NCBI RefSeq assembly: GCF_023147505.1
Contig: NZ_JAHXPB010000003.1
Span: 347,993 to 411,992, forward strand
Origin: Brevundimonas sp. EYE_349
Lineage (GTDB): Bacteria; Pseudomonadota; Alphaproteobacteria; Caulobacterales; Caulobacteraceae
Direction of reading: 5' to 3'
DNA: 64,000 nt
The notes under the pieces are model-generated. The model made no database searches, was not told where the DNA came from, and saw only the letters and a list, made by a program, of their open reading frames with translations. Both the position numbers and the translations under genes were made by a program. Every line of letters starts with the position of its first letter. Within the stretch, counting starts at the first letter, position 1. Below, piece after piece: positions 22,224-31,340 of the stretch.

Positions 22224-23447
22224 ATGTTCGAATTCGGCCGCGATCTTCGAAAACTCTTCGCTCAGGCGCGAGAGAGCGAAGACCTGGGCTGGGTCGAACT
22301 GATCGGCCCCGACCTGCTGCGGGCCGAGGCGCTACGCGAATCCATCGACGCGGGCCGGGTGTCCTGCAACCGGCCGTTCGAGACCGAGCACCGCGCCGCG
22401 GCGCTGTGGCGCGAACACGCACGACGGACGGGCGCCGCTGAAAGCCTGGATCGGGCTGACCGCTGCGCCGACAGCCTGTCCCGTTCCGCGACGACCCAGG
22501 ATCAGGCCGCCCTGGCGGCGGCGGACGGCGCCGCGTCGGCGATGCTGAGGTTCGACCTGTGCGGCGCGCCGGAGCGCCTGGACCGCGCCCTGGCCCTGCT
22601 GGCCAGCGTCAATCGCCCGCGCAGCCGACGCGCAGCCTCGACCTTGGCCGCAATCCACGCACGGCTGAAGGCGCGCACGGCGCGGCTGGCCGGGGATGTC
22701 GACAGTCTGGCCGAGGCCGGCGGGCTGATGGAGGCGGCGGTTCAGGGCGATACGGCCGAGGACCTGGAGTTGAGGATGGATCAGGCCGCTCTGGCGTTAG
22801 AGACAGGCGTGGTGCGACGCGAAGTGCGTCTGCTGGACCAGGCGGGCCGGAGCCTGGGCGCCCTGGTCGAGACCGCCTCGCCCGACCATCGCCCTTTGAC
22901 GCGTGCGCGAGCGCTGGCTCTGTGCGGCGCCGGTCTGTCCGCCTTGGCCGCCGTCGCGGGGCATCAGGGGGCGCGGGCCCAGGCGCGGAGCCTGTTCGAC
23001 GCCGCCGCCGAACAGTTCACCCCCGATCACAGCCCCCTGGACTGGGTCGCCATCCAAATCCTGCGCGCGGGCGACGAAGCACAGCCGCTGATGCTGCTGG
23101 CCCAGGCGGAAAGTCTGACCCAGGGCCGCGATCTGGTGCTGGGCGCCGCGGTGCGCGAGCGGCGGATCACCCGTGAGGTCGCCCTGGCCGAAGCGGTCGG
23201 CGATCTGGCCGGCATGATAACGCTGGAGACGCGGCTGCGCGCACGGATGCCCGATGCGACGCCGCTGGATTGGTCCGCCGACCAGATCGGCATGGCCGAG
23301 ATTCTGCTGGCGCGGCAGCGGTTGACGGGGTCGGCGGCCGGAGGGCTGGGGCTGATGCTGGGCGAGGCGGCGACGACGGCGCGCGAACGGGGCGTCGACG
23401 TCCTGGCGGAGCGGGCGGAAGCCCTGCTGTCGAGCGTCAGGGCTTAA
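22224..23447 (+). CDS. Alpha-helical repeat-like conserved hypothetical protein
   Basis: A 407-residue cytoplasmic protein starting MFEFGRDLRKLFAQARESED. The N-terminal part (GWVELIGPDLLRAEA, AALWREHARRTG) looks like a conserved block. The rest is a long run of amphipathic helices (RLDRALALLASV, ALALETGVVRREVRLLDQAG) suggesting a tetratricopeptide-like solenoid. No enzymatic motif is seen. It is convergent with the CysQ-like gene, eight bases apart. A 26-residue N-terminal extension from an upstream start is possible but reads as non-natural sequence. Confidence 0.65.
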   Translation: MFEFGRDLRKLFAQARESEDLGWVELIGPDLLRAEALRESIDAGRVSCNRPFETEHRAAALWREHARRTGAAESLDRADRCADSLSRSATTQDQAALAAADGAASAMLRFDLCGAPERLDRALALLASVNRPRSRRAASTLAAIHARLKARTARLAGDVDSLAEAGGLMEAAVQGDTAEDLELRMDQAALALETGVVRREVRLLDQAGRSLGALVETASPDHRPLTRARALALCGAGLSALAAVAGHQGARAQARSLFDAAAEQFTPDHSPLDWVAIQILRAGDEAQPLMLLAQAESLTQGRDLVLGAAVRERRITREVALAEAVGDLAGMITLETRLRARMPDATPLDWSADQIGMAEILLARQRLTGSAAGGLGLMLGEAATTARERGVDVLAERAEALLSSVRA

Positions 23448-23455
23448 CGCCCGCG

Positions 23456-24298
23456 TCAGCCCCCCATGGCGACGAAGGCGCCGTTCAGGAACCGGGGCTT
23501 GCCATAGCTCAGCCGCTGGCCGTCGTCGGCCAGGACGCGGCCGCCGGCCGCCTCCAGAACCGCCTGTCCCGCCGCCGTGTCCCATTCCGAGGTCGGGCCG
23601 GTGCGGGGATAGGCGTCGAACCGCCCCTCGGCGATCAGGCAGAACTTCAGCGAGGAGTCCGTGCCCTGCCAGCGCGTGCAGCCATGGCGGGCGGCCAGGC
23701 GCGCGGCCTCCTCGTCGGTGACGCTGTGGCTCAACAGGGCCAGGCCTTCCTGCGGGCGGTCGCGCACGCGGATGGGACGCCAGTCCTCGCCGGCATGGGC
23801 CTCGCCGGCCTGAAGGGCGCCGAACTGACGCCGGAAGGCGCCGCCCTCTGGCTTGTCCGTGCGCCAGGTGGTCGAGGTCGCCGGCGCCGTCACTACGCCC
23901 GCCACCGGATAGCCGGCGTGCATCAGGGCGATGTTGACGGTGAAGGCCTCGCCCCCGCGCACGAAGCCGCGCGTGCCGTCCAGCGGGTCGATCAGCCAGA
24001 ACCAGTCCTCGGCCGAGGCGGGCGCGCCGCTTTCGGACACCGCCTCTTCGGCCACGGTCTGAACGCCCGGATAGGCGGCCGCCAGCCGATCCAGGATCAG
24101 GGCCTCGGCCGCGCGGTCGGCTTGCGTCACCGGGCTGTCGTCGGACTTGGTCTCGACCGCCGTGCCGGCCCGCCAATAGGGCAGGATCAGCCGCGCGGCC
24201 TCCTCCGCGATTTCGGCTAAGGTCAGGGCCAGAGCGCCCGATTTCAGGTCGCGTTCGAGATCGGCGTGGGACGGAACGGGGGAGGAGGCGATCGTCAT
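23456..24298 (-). CDS. cysQ: 3'(2'),5'-bisphosphate nucleotidase / inositol monophosphatase family protein
   Basis: A 280-residue Mg-dependent phosphatase of the FIG superfamily. It shows the metal-binding motif WLIDPLDGTRGFVRGG, the upstream Glu of VAEEAVSESG, and the C-terminal WDTAAGQAVLEAAGG. The most likely role is hydrolysis of PAP, the by-product of PAPS use, which would fit the cysD/cysNC pathway in the same window, but inositol phosphatase activity cannot be excluded. The ATG at 24298 was chosen; the frame continues far upstream only as an antisense shadow of chpT. Confidence 0.85.
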   Translation of the reverse strand: MTIASSPVPSHADLERDLKSGALALTLAEIAEEAARLILPYWRAGTAVETKSDDSPVTQADRAAEALILDRLAAAYPGVQTVAEEAVSESGAPASAEDWFWLIDPLDGTRGFVRGGEAFTVNIALMHAGYPVAGVVTAPATSTTWRTDKPEGGAFRRQFGALQAGEAHAGEDWRPIRVRDRPQEGLALLSHSVTDEEAARLAARHGCTRWQGTDSSLKFCLIAEGRFDAYPRTGPTSEWDTAAGQAVLEAAGGRVLADDGQRLSYGKPRFLNGAFVAMGG

Positions 24299-24394
24299 GG
24301 GCGGGTCGATAGACCATCCGGGCGGTTCCATGAACCGGCAAATCACGTCACCTTCGCGCGCGACACGAACTGTGACCTGAGTGCTCCAGCCGCC

Positions 24395-25066
24395 ATGACC
24401 CCGACCGACGACGAACGCGCCGTTCCGCTCGACCTTCCCGTCGACGGGACCGAACTGGCCACCTATGTCGCGGCCAAGCTGTGCCATGACTTCATCAGCC
24501 CGTCGGGCGCCATCGTCTCGGGCCTGGACCTGATGCAGGACCCGGCGGCGCAGGACATGCGCGACGACGCCCTGGCCCTGATCGAACAGAGCGCCCGCAA
24601 GATGGTGGCTCTGGTCCACTACGCCCGGGTGGCCTTCGGCGCGGCGACCACCAGCGAGCGGTTCACGGCGCGCGAACTGGAGAGCCTGCTCGTCGGCATG
24701 ACGCAGGGAGGCCGCGCCACTCTGGACTGGCGCATCGCGGAGGCCGAGTTCTCCAAGCCCCAGGCGCGGGCCCTGACCAACCTGGCCTATCTGACCGTCG
24801 GCGCCCTGCCGATGGGCGGGTCGGCGGTGATCCAGTCGCGGGTCGAGGACGGTTTCGTCTATCTGGAAGGCTTCGCGGAAGGATCGCGCGCCCGACTGAA
24901 GCCCGAGGCGGCGGCGGGTCTGGCGGGCGAACGCCTGACCGAGGGGCTGGCGGGTCAGTGGATCCAACCCTACTGGCTTTGGCTGACGGTGACCGAGGCT
25001 GGCGGCGCCCTGCACGTCAAGGTTGAGGACGGAAAGGTCGCCCTGGTCGCCCGAATGCCCGCCTGA
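24395..25066 (+). CDS. chpT: Histidine phosphotransferase ChpT
   Basis: A 223-residue ChpT, the phosphotransfer protein that takes phosphate from CckA's receiver and passes it to CtrA and CpdR. The dimeric DHp-like helix carries AAKLCHDFISPSGAIVSGLD with the phospho-accepting His31 (His33 in Caulobacter as remembered), followed by DMRDDALALIEQSARKM. The degenerate HATPase-like C-terminal half (RARLKPEAAAGLAGE, GQWIQPYWL) lacks ATP-binding motifs, as expected. It is divergent from cysQ and upstream of the CheY-like/CheR-like pair. cckA lies only 1.3 kb beyond the end of this gene, convergent with the cluster. Confidence 0.93.
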   Translation: MTPTDDERAVPLDLPVDGTELATYVAAKLCHDFISPSGAIVSGLDLMQDPAAQDMRDDALALIEQSARKMVALVHYARVAFGAATTSERFTARELESLLVGMTQGGRATLDWRIAEAEFSKPQARALTNLAYLTVGALPMGGSAVIQSRVEDGFVYLEGFAEGSRARLKPEAAAGLAGERLTEGLAGQWIQPYWLWLTVTEAGGALHVKVEDGKVALVARMPA

Positions 25067-25156
25067 GGCCGTTTCCAAACGACTCGTTAACTGGCATCAG
25101 GGCAATATTCCGCCCGAATCCGTGGGGCGAGCCGTCGCGACATCGAGGAGAGGGCC

Positions 25157-25530
<374 letters not shown>

Positions 25531-25534
<4 letters not shown>

Positions 25535-26346
25535 CGCCGGACGATTTCGACAAGCTGCAGTCCCTTCTCGCCACCCGCGCCGGCTATCGCCTGTCGCGGG
25601 ATCGCATCCATCTGGCCGAACACCGGCTGGGTCCGGTGGCGCGACGCGAGGGTTATGCCAATGTCGAGGCGCTGCTGGCCAATCTGTGGGCCAATCCGGT
25701 CGCTTCCCTGGCCTGGTCGGTGATCGAGGCGCTGCTGAACGCCGAGACGTGGTTCCGGCGTGACCGCACGCCCTTCCGCATCCTGGAGACCGAACTGCTG
25801 CCGGCCCTGGCCAAGGCCCGCCCGGACGGCCGCGTCAAGATTTGGTCGGCTGGCTGCTCCACGGGCCAGGAGGCCTGGTCCATCGCGATGGCGGCGCTGG
25901 AAACGCACACCGCCGTCGATCTGATCGCCACCGACCTGTCGCAGCGCGCCATCGAGAAGGCGCGCTCGGGCCTCTACACCGGTTTCGAAATCCAACGCGG
26001 CCTGACGGCGCGGACCATGCTGCGCTGGTTCGAGCCGATGGAGGACCAGTGGATCGTCAAGGCCGAACTGGCCGACGCGGTGCGCTTCGGCCGCGCCAAT
26101 CTGCTGGACGAACCGACCGACGACGCCCGTTTCGACGTCATCTTCTGCCGCAATGTGCTCGGCGACATGGAGCCGTCGCGACGCGCGCGGCTGCTGGACG
26201 GGCTGGAGCGGCGGCTGGTCGACGACGGCTGTCTGTTCCTGGGCGCCGACGAGCGTCTGGAGGGCGAGACGGTGGCCTTCCGTCCGGTGAACGGCCGGCG
26301 TGGCCTGTATGTCAAGGCCCCGTCCGCCCTGCGCCGCGCAGCCTGA
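25531..26346 (+). CDS. CheR-type protein-glutamate methyltransferase
   Basis: A 271-residue CheR-family protein that should methylate glutamates of chemoreceptors using SAM. The SAM-binding motif is WSAGCSTGQEAWSIAMAALE, followed by DLIATDLSQRAIEKARSGLY and DVIFCRNVLGDM. The N-terminal helical subdomain is present (FDKLQSLLATRAGYRLS). No pentapeptide-binding beta-subdomain loss is obvious. It overlaps the CheY-like gene by four bases and ends 24 bases before the convergent cckA stop. No chemotaxis operon (cheA, cheW) is nearby, so it may serve a specialised receptor. Confidence 0.88.
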
Positions 26347-26370
26347 ACCACGCGACAGGCGCCGTCCTCG

Positions 26371-28407
26371 TCAGGCGGCGTGCAGTTCCTGCTTCACCCG
26401 TTCGGCCAGGGTCTTGATGTCCAACGGCTTGGGCAGGAAGGACACGCCCGTCTCGTCCTGCAACAGGTCCGAGAAGTCGCTTTCGGCATAGCCCGAGATG
26501 AACATGACCGGCGCGTCGCCCAGATAGGGCCGCGCCTTTTTCAACAGCGACGGACCGTCCAGGCCGGGCATGATGACGTCGGAGATCATCATGTCGATCT
26601 GGCCCGCATGTTCCTCGGCCAGCATCAGCGCCTCCTCGCCGTCCGCCGCCTCGATCACCTCATAGCCGCGCTGGCGCAGCAGCCGGGCGGCGATTCCTCG
26701 CACGGCGTCCTCGTCTTCCACGAACAGGATGCGGCCGGCGCCGGACAGGTCGCGCGGCGCCTTGGCCTTGACCTCGACCGGCTGCACCTCGGCCAGCTCC
26801 GCCTCGCCGGCGGCGGGCAGGAACAGGCGGAAGGCGGCGCCTCCCCCCTCGACATTGCTGACCGCGATATGACCGCCAGCCTGCTGGGCGATGCCATAGA
26901 CGGTGGCCAGGCCCATGCCGGTGCCCTCGTTGACCGCCTTGGTGGTGAAGAAGGGCTCGAAGATTTTGTCCAGCAGTTCGGGCGGCACGCCGGGGCCCGT
27001 GTCGGACACTTCGATCAGGGCGACCTCGCTGGTCGGGGCGTCGGCCCAGCCCAGGCCGCGCGCCTCGTCCGCCGTCAGGCGCCGGGTCGAGATGGTGACG
27101 ACGCCCGCACCCGGCTCGACCACGCCGCGCATGGCGTCGCGGGCGTTGACGGCCAGGTTCATCACCGCCGTCTCCAGCTGGCTCTTGTCGGCCAGCACCA
27201 CCGGCAGGTCGCGGCCGTAGTCGGTTTCCAGCCGCACGTCCTCGCGCAGCAGGCGACGCAGCAGGATGGCGAACTCGCCCACCAACTCGCCCAGGTCCAG
27301 CCGTTCGCGCCGCACCGTGGACTTGCGCGAGAAAGCCAGCAGCTTGCGCACCAGATCAGCGGCGCGAATGGCCGTCTGGCGAATCTCGTTGAGGCCTTCG
27401 TAGGACGGATCACCGACCGGATGGCGTTCAAGCAGGCCCGACAGCTGAAGCTGGATCGCCGTCAGCAGATTGTTGAAATCATGCGCCACGCCCCCGGCCA
27501 GCTGGCCCACGGCCTGCATCTTCTGGGCCTGGTTGAGCTGCAGCTCCATCGACTTTTGGGACGAGACGTCGAACAACCATATCCGCCGACGCTCGCCCTC
27601 GGGCGCCACATAGAGGTGCAGCATCTTGTCGGGATAGGCGCGGGCGACCAGTTCGATGGGGCCCGACGATCCAGCCGCCAGTTTGGCCCGCGCCTCGGCG
27701 ACGCCGGGCGGATCGAACAGATGGCCGAAGGCGGCGTCGCGCGCCGCCGCTGGGCCGGTCAGGACCGCCAGGGCCGGATTGGCCTCTTCCGCCCGGCCGG
27801 CGAACAGGTCGCCCCCGCCGATGACGGCCGACCCGAACGGCGCCCCGGCGGCCATGGCGCGGGCCTCTCCGGTCGCGGCGGCCACCGGGGAAGGCAGATG
27901 GGCCGAGGCGATGGGCAGGACCGCGTCCGGGGCCGCCCGCATCAGGAACCGCCCCTCGGCCACCCGGCCGATCACCACCTCGACCTCGCGCTGGCCGATC
28001 AGGACGATGGCGCGACCGGGTTCGCCCTTCCGCGCCTGGGCGAAGGCCATATAGAGGGCCTGGGCCGACTTGCCGCGCGGCAGGGCGGTGGTGGAGCCGT
28101 TGGCTTCGGCCCAGGCGGCGTTGAAGGCCAAGATCTGACCTGAATCCCACACCAGGGCCGCCGGTTCGGCCATGGCGTCCAGCACCTCTATGGCCGCATC
28201 GCTGTTGGGCCGGGCGCCGGCGGCGCGGCGAAAACCGAACAGGCCGATCAACGCGATCATCCCCACCGTCAGGATCAGCACCAGACCCGGCGCCGAGACC
28301 GGATTGTCGCGAAACGCCGGATAGGCCAGAGCCGCGATCGCCACGACGACGCCGAACGCCATCACGGCGGACAACAGATCGAACGGAGAGCGGCGGGTGG
28401 ACGTCAT
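26371..28407 (-). CDS. cckA: Hybrid histidine kinase CckA
   Basis: A 678-residue bifunctional hybrid kinase/phosphatase at the top of the CtrA phosphorelay. Two N-terminal membrane helices ([39 protein letters not shown]) are followed by PAS-like regions and the DHp helix [15 protein letters not shown] with His309. The HATPase shows [10 protein letters not shown] and [10 protein letters not shown], and the C-terminal receiver has Asp610 in [12 protein letters not shown], ending in [17 protein letters not shown]. His309 and Asp610 are each 13 residues before the remembered Caulobacter His322 and Asp623, which supports orthology. It follows flhB on the same strand after 51 bases. Confidence 0.95.
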   Translation of the reverse strand: MTSTRRSPFDLLSAVMAFGVVVAIAALAYPAFRDNPVSAPGLVLILTVGMIALIGLFGFRRAAGARPNSDAAIEVLDAMAEPAALVWDSGQILAFNAAWAEANGSTTALPRGKSAQALYMAFAQARKGEPGRAIVLIGQREVEVVIGRVAEGRFLMRAAPDAVLPIASAHLPSPVAAATGEARAMAAGAPFGSAVIGGGDLFAGRAEEANPALAVLTGPAAARDAAFGHLFDPPGVAEARAKLAAGSSGPIELVARAYPDKMLHLYVAPEGERRRIWLFDVSSQKSMELQLNQAQKMQAVGQLAGGVAHDFNNLLTAIQLQLSGLLERHPVGDPSYEGLNEIRQTAIRAADLVRKLLAFSRKSTVRRERLDLGELVGEFAILLRRLLREDVRLETDYGRDLPVVLADKSQLETAVMNLAVNARDAMRGVVEPGAGVVTISTRRLTADEARGLGWADAPTSEVALIEVSDTGPGVPPELLDKIFEPFFTTKAVNEGTGMGLATVYGIAQQAGGHIAVSNVEGGGAAFRLFLPAAGEAELAEVQPVEVKAKAPRDLSGAGRILFVEDEDAVRGIAARLLRQRGYEVIEAADGEEALMLAEEHAGQIDMMISDVIMPGLDGPSLLKKARPYLGDAPVMFISGYAESDFSDLLQDETGVSFLPKPLDIKTLAERVKQELHAA

Positions 28408-28458
28408 ACGGCCTCGCGAATCAAGGACTTCATCATACGCTCAAATCCTGACGCACCC

Positions 28459-29535
28459 TTACCGACGCGCCCGCGACTGGAAGACGAAGCCGATGATCTT
28501 GGCGGCGGCGTCGAAATGTTCGCGCGGAATGACCTCGTCCACATCGACCGTGGCGTAGAGGGCGCGGGCCAGGGGCACGTTCTCGACGATGGGGACATTG
28601 TGCTCGGCCGCCACCTCCCGGATGCGCAGGGCCAGGGCGTCGACGCCCTTGGCCACGCAGATCGGCGCCCCGTCGCCCTGATCCGGCTCGTAGCGCAGAG
28701 CGACCGAATAGTGGGTCGGGTTGGTGACGATGACGGTGGCCTTGGGCACGTTCGCCATCATCCGCTGGCGGCTGCGCTGCATGCGGATCTGCTTCAGCTT
28801 GGCCTTGATGTGCGGGTCGCCCTCGGACTGTTTGAAGTCTTCCTTCAGCTCTTCCTTGGTCATCCGCATCCGCTTGGCGAAGCGCATCTTCTGCCAGATG
28901 AAGTCGGCCCCCGCCGTGGCGCCCAGCAGGATGATGGCCGAGACGAACAGCGAGATCGCCATGTCGCGCGCCAGCGGCAGGATGGCCAGGGGGCTGACGG
29001 CGACCAGGTTCTCGAACTCGCGGGCATGGGGTTTCAGCACCATCCAGCAGACCAGGCAGACGGCGACCAGCTTGAGGAAGGTCTTGAGGAACTGCACCAG
29101 GCCGTCGGGACCGAAGATCCGCTTGAACCCCTGCATCGGACTGACCGCCGACCATTTGGGCTTCAGCTTCTCGGCGGTGAAGATCAGGCCCGACTGCGCC
29201 AGATTGCCCCCGGCCCCGCCGATGATGGTGGCCAGCATGACCGCCCCCAGGAAGGGGGCGACGGCCCAGACGGCGCGCACCATGATCTGATTGCCTGCGC
29301 CGGAGTTCAGCGTGCCCAGCATCTGATGCGGGGCGGCGATGAAGGGCAGCATCTGTTCGGCGATGGACGAGGCGAACCAGCCTCCGGCCATCAGGATCAC
29401 CGCCGCCGCCCCCGCCAGAGACAGGACCTGGGCGACGTCCGGCGATTTGGCGACGTCGCCCTTCTTTCGCGCGTCCTCCAGCTTTCGCGGGGTCGCCTCT
29501 TCGGTTTTCGATTCGGGATCGGCGCCTTCAGCCAC
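28459..29535 (-). CDS. flhB: Flagellar type III export protein FlhB
   Basis: A 358-residue membrane protein controlling substrate switching in flagellar export. It starts MAEGADPESKTEEATPRKLEDA, has four membrane helices, and contains the autocleavage site NPTH in TVIVTNPTHYSVALRYEPDQ with the cytoplasmic C-domain behind it. The start is a GTG at 29535 overlapping the fliR stop by eight bases; a TTG at 29547 is also open, but the GTG gives the family N-terminus. It is the last gene of the fliQ-fliR-flhB operon. Confidence 0.95.
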   Translation of the reverse strand: MAEGADPESKTEEATPRKLEDARKKGDVAKSPDVAQVLSLAGAAAVILMAGGWFASSIAEQMLPFIAAPHQMLGTLNSGAGNQIMVRAVWAVAPFLGAVMLATIIGGAGGNLAQSGLIFTAEKLKPKWSAVSPMQGFKRIFGPDGLVQFLKTFLKLVAVCLVCWMVLKPHAREFENLVAVSPLAILPLARDMAISLFVSAIILLGATAGADFIWQKMRFAKRMRMTKEELKEDFKQSEGDPHIKAKLKQIRMQRSRQRMMANVPKATVIVTNPTHYSVALRYEPDQGDGAPICVAKGVDALALRIREVAAEHNVPIVENVPLARALYATVDVDEVIPREHFDAAAKIIGFVFQSRARR

Positions 29536-30301
29536 CGGCGCCCCCAAATACGAAATACTCCGCCAGGCGGCGGTAGCGGTCGATGAAGATGGCGCCCAGC
29601 GCGCCCAGGCTCAGGGCGAAGATCGACAGGCCCAGGATCACGCTGAGCGGGGCGGCGGCGAAATAGACCTGAAAGGCCGGCATGACCCGCGCCACCAGAC
29701 CCGAAGCCAGGTTGAAGATCAGGGCGAACACTAAGACCGGCGCGGCCAGTTGAACCCCCAGCATGAAGCTGTCGCCCAGGGTCCGCACCGCCATCTGGGT
29801 GAAGTCCGCCATGATCAGGGGCTTGGCCGGGGCGATCAGCTGATAGGAGCCGACGATCCCGGCGATGAACAGGTGATGGGTGTCGGTGGCGAACAGCAGC
29901 GTCACCCCCAAGAGGGTCAGGAAGGCGGCGATGGTCGTGCCCGGCTGAGCCTGCATGGGGTTGGCGGTCTGGGCGAAGCTGAGGGTCGTCTGCAGCGACA
30001 CGATCTCACCCGCCGTCGACAGGGCGGTCATGAACATCCGCAGCAACAGGCCGATCATCAGGCCGACCACCACCTCGCGGATGATCCAGCCGACCATCAG
30101 GCCCAAACTGTCGGGCAGGCCCGGCAGGGCGCCGCGCACCACCGGCCACAGGGCCAGGCTGATGACGAGCGACAACGACAGCCGCACGCGCGGCGGCACA
30201 TAGGCCTCGCCGAAGCCGGGGATCAGCATCAGGATCGCCGCGACCCGGGCGAAGATCAGCCCCCCGGCCCAGACCTGATCGGCGGTCGCCCACGAATCCA
30301 T
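29528..30301 (-). CDS. fliR: Flagellar export protein FliR
   Basis: A 257-residue integral membrane component of the flagellar export gate, working with FliP and FliQ. About six membrane helices are visible (WAGGLIFARVAAILMLIPGF, VIFLALWPVV-like segments, ALIFNLASGLVARVMPAFQVY), and the C-terminus FAAAPLSVILGLSIFALSL is conserved. It overlaps the start of flhB and follows fliQ by 16 bases, so the three form one transcript in the order fliQ-fliR-flhB. Confidence 0.95.
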   Translation of the reverse strand: MDSWATADQVWAGGLIFARVAAILMLIPGFGEAYVPPRVRLSLSLVISLALWPVVRGALPGLPDSLGLMVGWIIREVVVGLMIGLLLRMFMTALSTAGEIVSLQTTLSFAQTANPMQAQPGTTIAAFLTLLGVTLLFATDTHHLFIAGIVGSYQLIAPAKPLIMADFTQMAVRTLGDSFMLGVQLAAPVLVFALIFNLASGLVARVMPAFQVYFAAAPLSVILGLSIFALSLGALGAIFIDRYRRLAEYFVFGGAGG

Positions 30302-30317
30302 GTCTAGAGGCCGCCCA

Positions 30318-30581
30318 CTACATTCCCGCGATGCGGGCCGCGATCTGACGCATGAAGCCGCCCAGCAGCGCCCCCATCAGCGGCAGGAACAGGATCAGCG
30401 AAACGAAGATGGCGATGATCTTGGGCGCATAGATCAGGGTCTGTTCCTGGATCTGCGTCAGGGCCTGGAACAGGCCGATCACCACGCCGACCACCAGTCC
30501 GACCAGCAGGACCGGCAGACACAGCTGGATCGTCAGCCAGATGGCGTCCCTCCCGACGTCCAGAACTTCCGCGCCGTTCAT
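30318..30581 (-). CDS. fliQ: Flagellar export protein FliQ
   Basis: An 87-residue two-helix membrane protein of the flagellar export gate. The helices are AIWLTIQLCLPVLLVGLVVG and APKIIAIFVSLILFLPLMG, joined by the family signature QALTQIQEQTL. It heads the fliQ-fliR-flhB operon; a CtrA-type box lies 42-60 bases upstream. Class II flagellar genes with this arrangement are classical CtrA targets in Caulobacter. Confidence 0.95.
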   Translation of the reverse strand: MNGAEVLDVGRDAIWLTIQLCLPVLLVGLVVGVVIGLFQALTQIQEQTLIYAPKIIAIFVSLILFLPLMGALLGGFMRQIAARIAGM

Positions 30582-30622
30582 CGGCCCACTCCAGCAACTA
30601 CTGGGCAGAAAATGCCGACAGG

Positions 30623-30641
30623 ATGGTTAACAGGCCGCTAA
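30623..30641 (-). promoter_or_regulatory. Candidate CtrA box upstream of fliQ
   Basis: On the minus strand this reads TTAG-CGGCCTG-TTAACCAT, matching the CtrA consensus TTAA-N7-TTAAC at all but one base. It ends 42 bases before the fliQ ATG, where the -35 region would lie. The match is seen in the sequence; binding is inferred from the known control of fliQ by CtrA in Caulobacter. Confidence 0.75.
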
Positions 30642-30700
30642 CCAACGCTTGATGCTCGCAGCCTCTCCCCTTCCGTTTCGCTTGTGGCTATGTAGCCGCC

Positions 30701-31285
30701 ATGACCGACGCTCGCTCCCCGAAAGTCTCCCAGGCCGACGCCGAAGCCGCCGTGCGCACTCTGATCGAATGGGCCGGCGACGACCCCACGCGCGAGGGCC
30801 TGCTGGAAACCCCCGCCCGCGTGGCCAAGAGCTATCGCGAGTTGTTCCAGGGCTACGAGGTCGATCCCCTGTCCTATCTTGAGAAGACCTTCGAGGAGAC
30901 GGGCGGCTACGACCAGCTGGTCGTGCTGAAGGACATCCGTTTCGTCAGCTTCTGCGAACATCACATGTTGCCGGTCGTGGGCAAGGCGCACGTCGCCTAT
31001 CTGCCGACCGACCGGGTCGTGGGCATCTCCAAGCTGGCCCGGGTGGTGCGCGGCTTCGCCCGTCGCCTGCAGATCCAGGAGAAGATGACGTCGGAGATCG
31101 CCGAGGCCATCCAGACCGTCCTGCGTCCGCACGGCGTCGGCGTGGTCATCGAGGCCGAGCATTCCTGCATGACCCTGCGCGGGGTCAATGCGCCGGGCGC
31201 CAGCCTGTCGACCAGCCATCTGATCGGCGTCGTGCGCGACGATCCCCGCACCCGCGAGGAGTTCCTGCGGCTGGTCAGGGGCTGA
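30701..31285 (+). CDS. folE: GTP cyclohydrolase I FolE
   Basis: A 194-residue enzyme that opens GTP to dihydroneopterin triphosphate, the first step of folate synthesis. Zinc ligands are in SFCEHHMLPVVGKAHVAY and in EAEHSCMTLRGV. The GISKLARVVRGFARRLQIQE segment and the N-terminal GDDPTREGLLETPARVAKSY are family hallmarks. It starts at an ATG at 30701, divergent from fliQ with the CtrA-like box between them. Confidence 0.97.
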   Translation: MTDARSPKVSQADAEAAVRTLIEWAGDDPTREGLLETPARVAKSYRELFQGYEVDPLSYLEKTFEETGGYDQLVVLKDIRFVSFCEHHMLPVVGKAHVAYLPTDRVVGISKLARVVRGFARRLQIQEKMTSEIAEAIQTVLRPHGVGVVIEAEHSCMTLRGVNAPGASLSTSHLIGVVRDDPRTREEFLRLVRG

Positions 31286-31340
31286 TTTCACGCGAACTGG
31301 CGCCGCCCTTGCGTTGAACGGGCCGAAGGAGGCGCTGACG

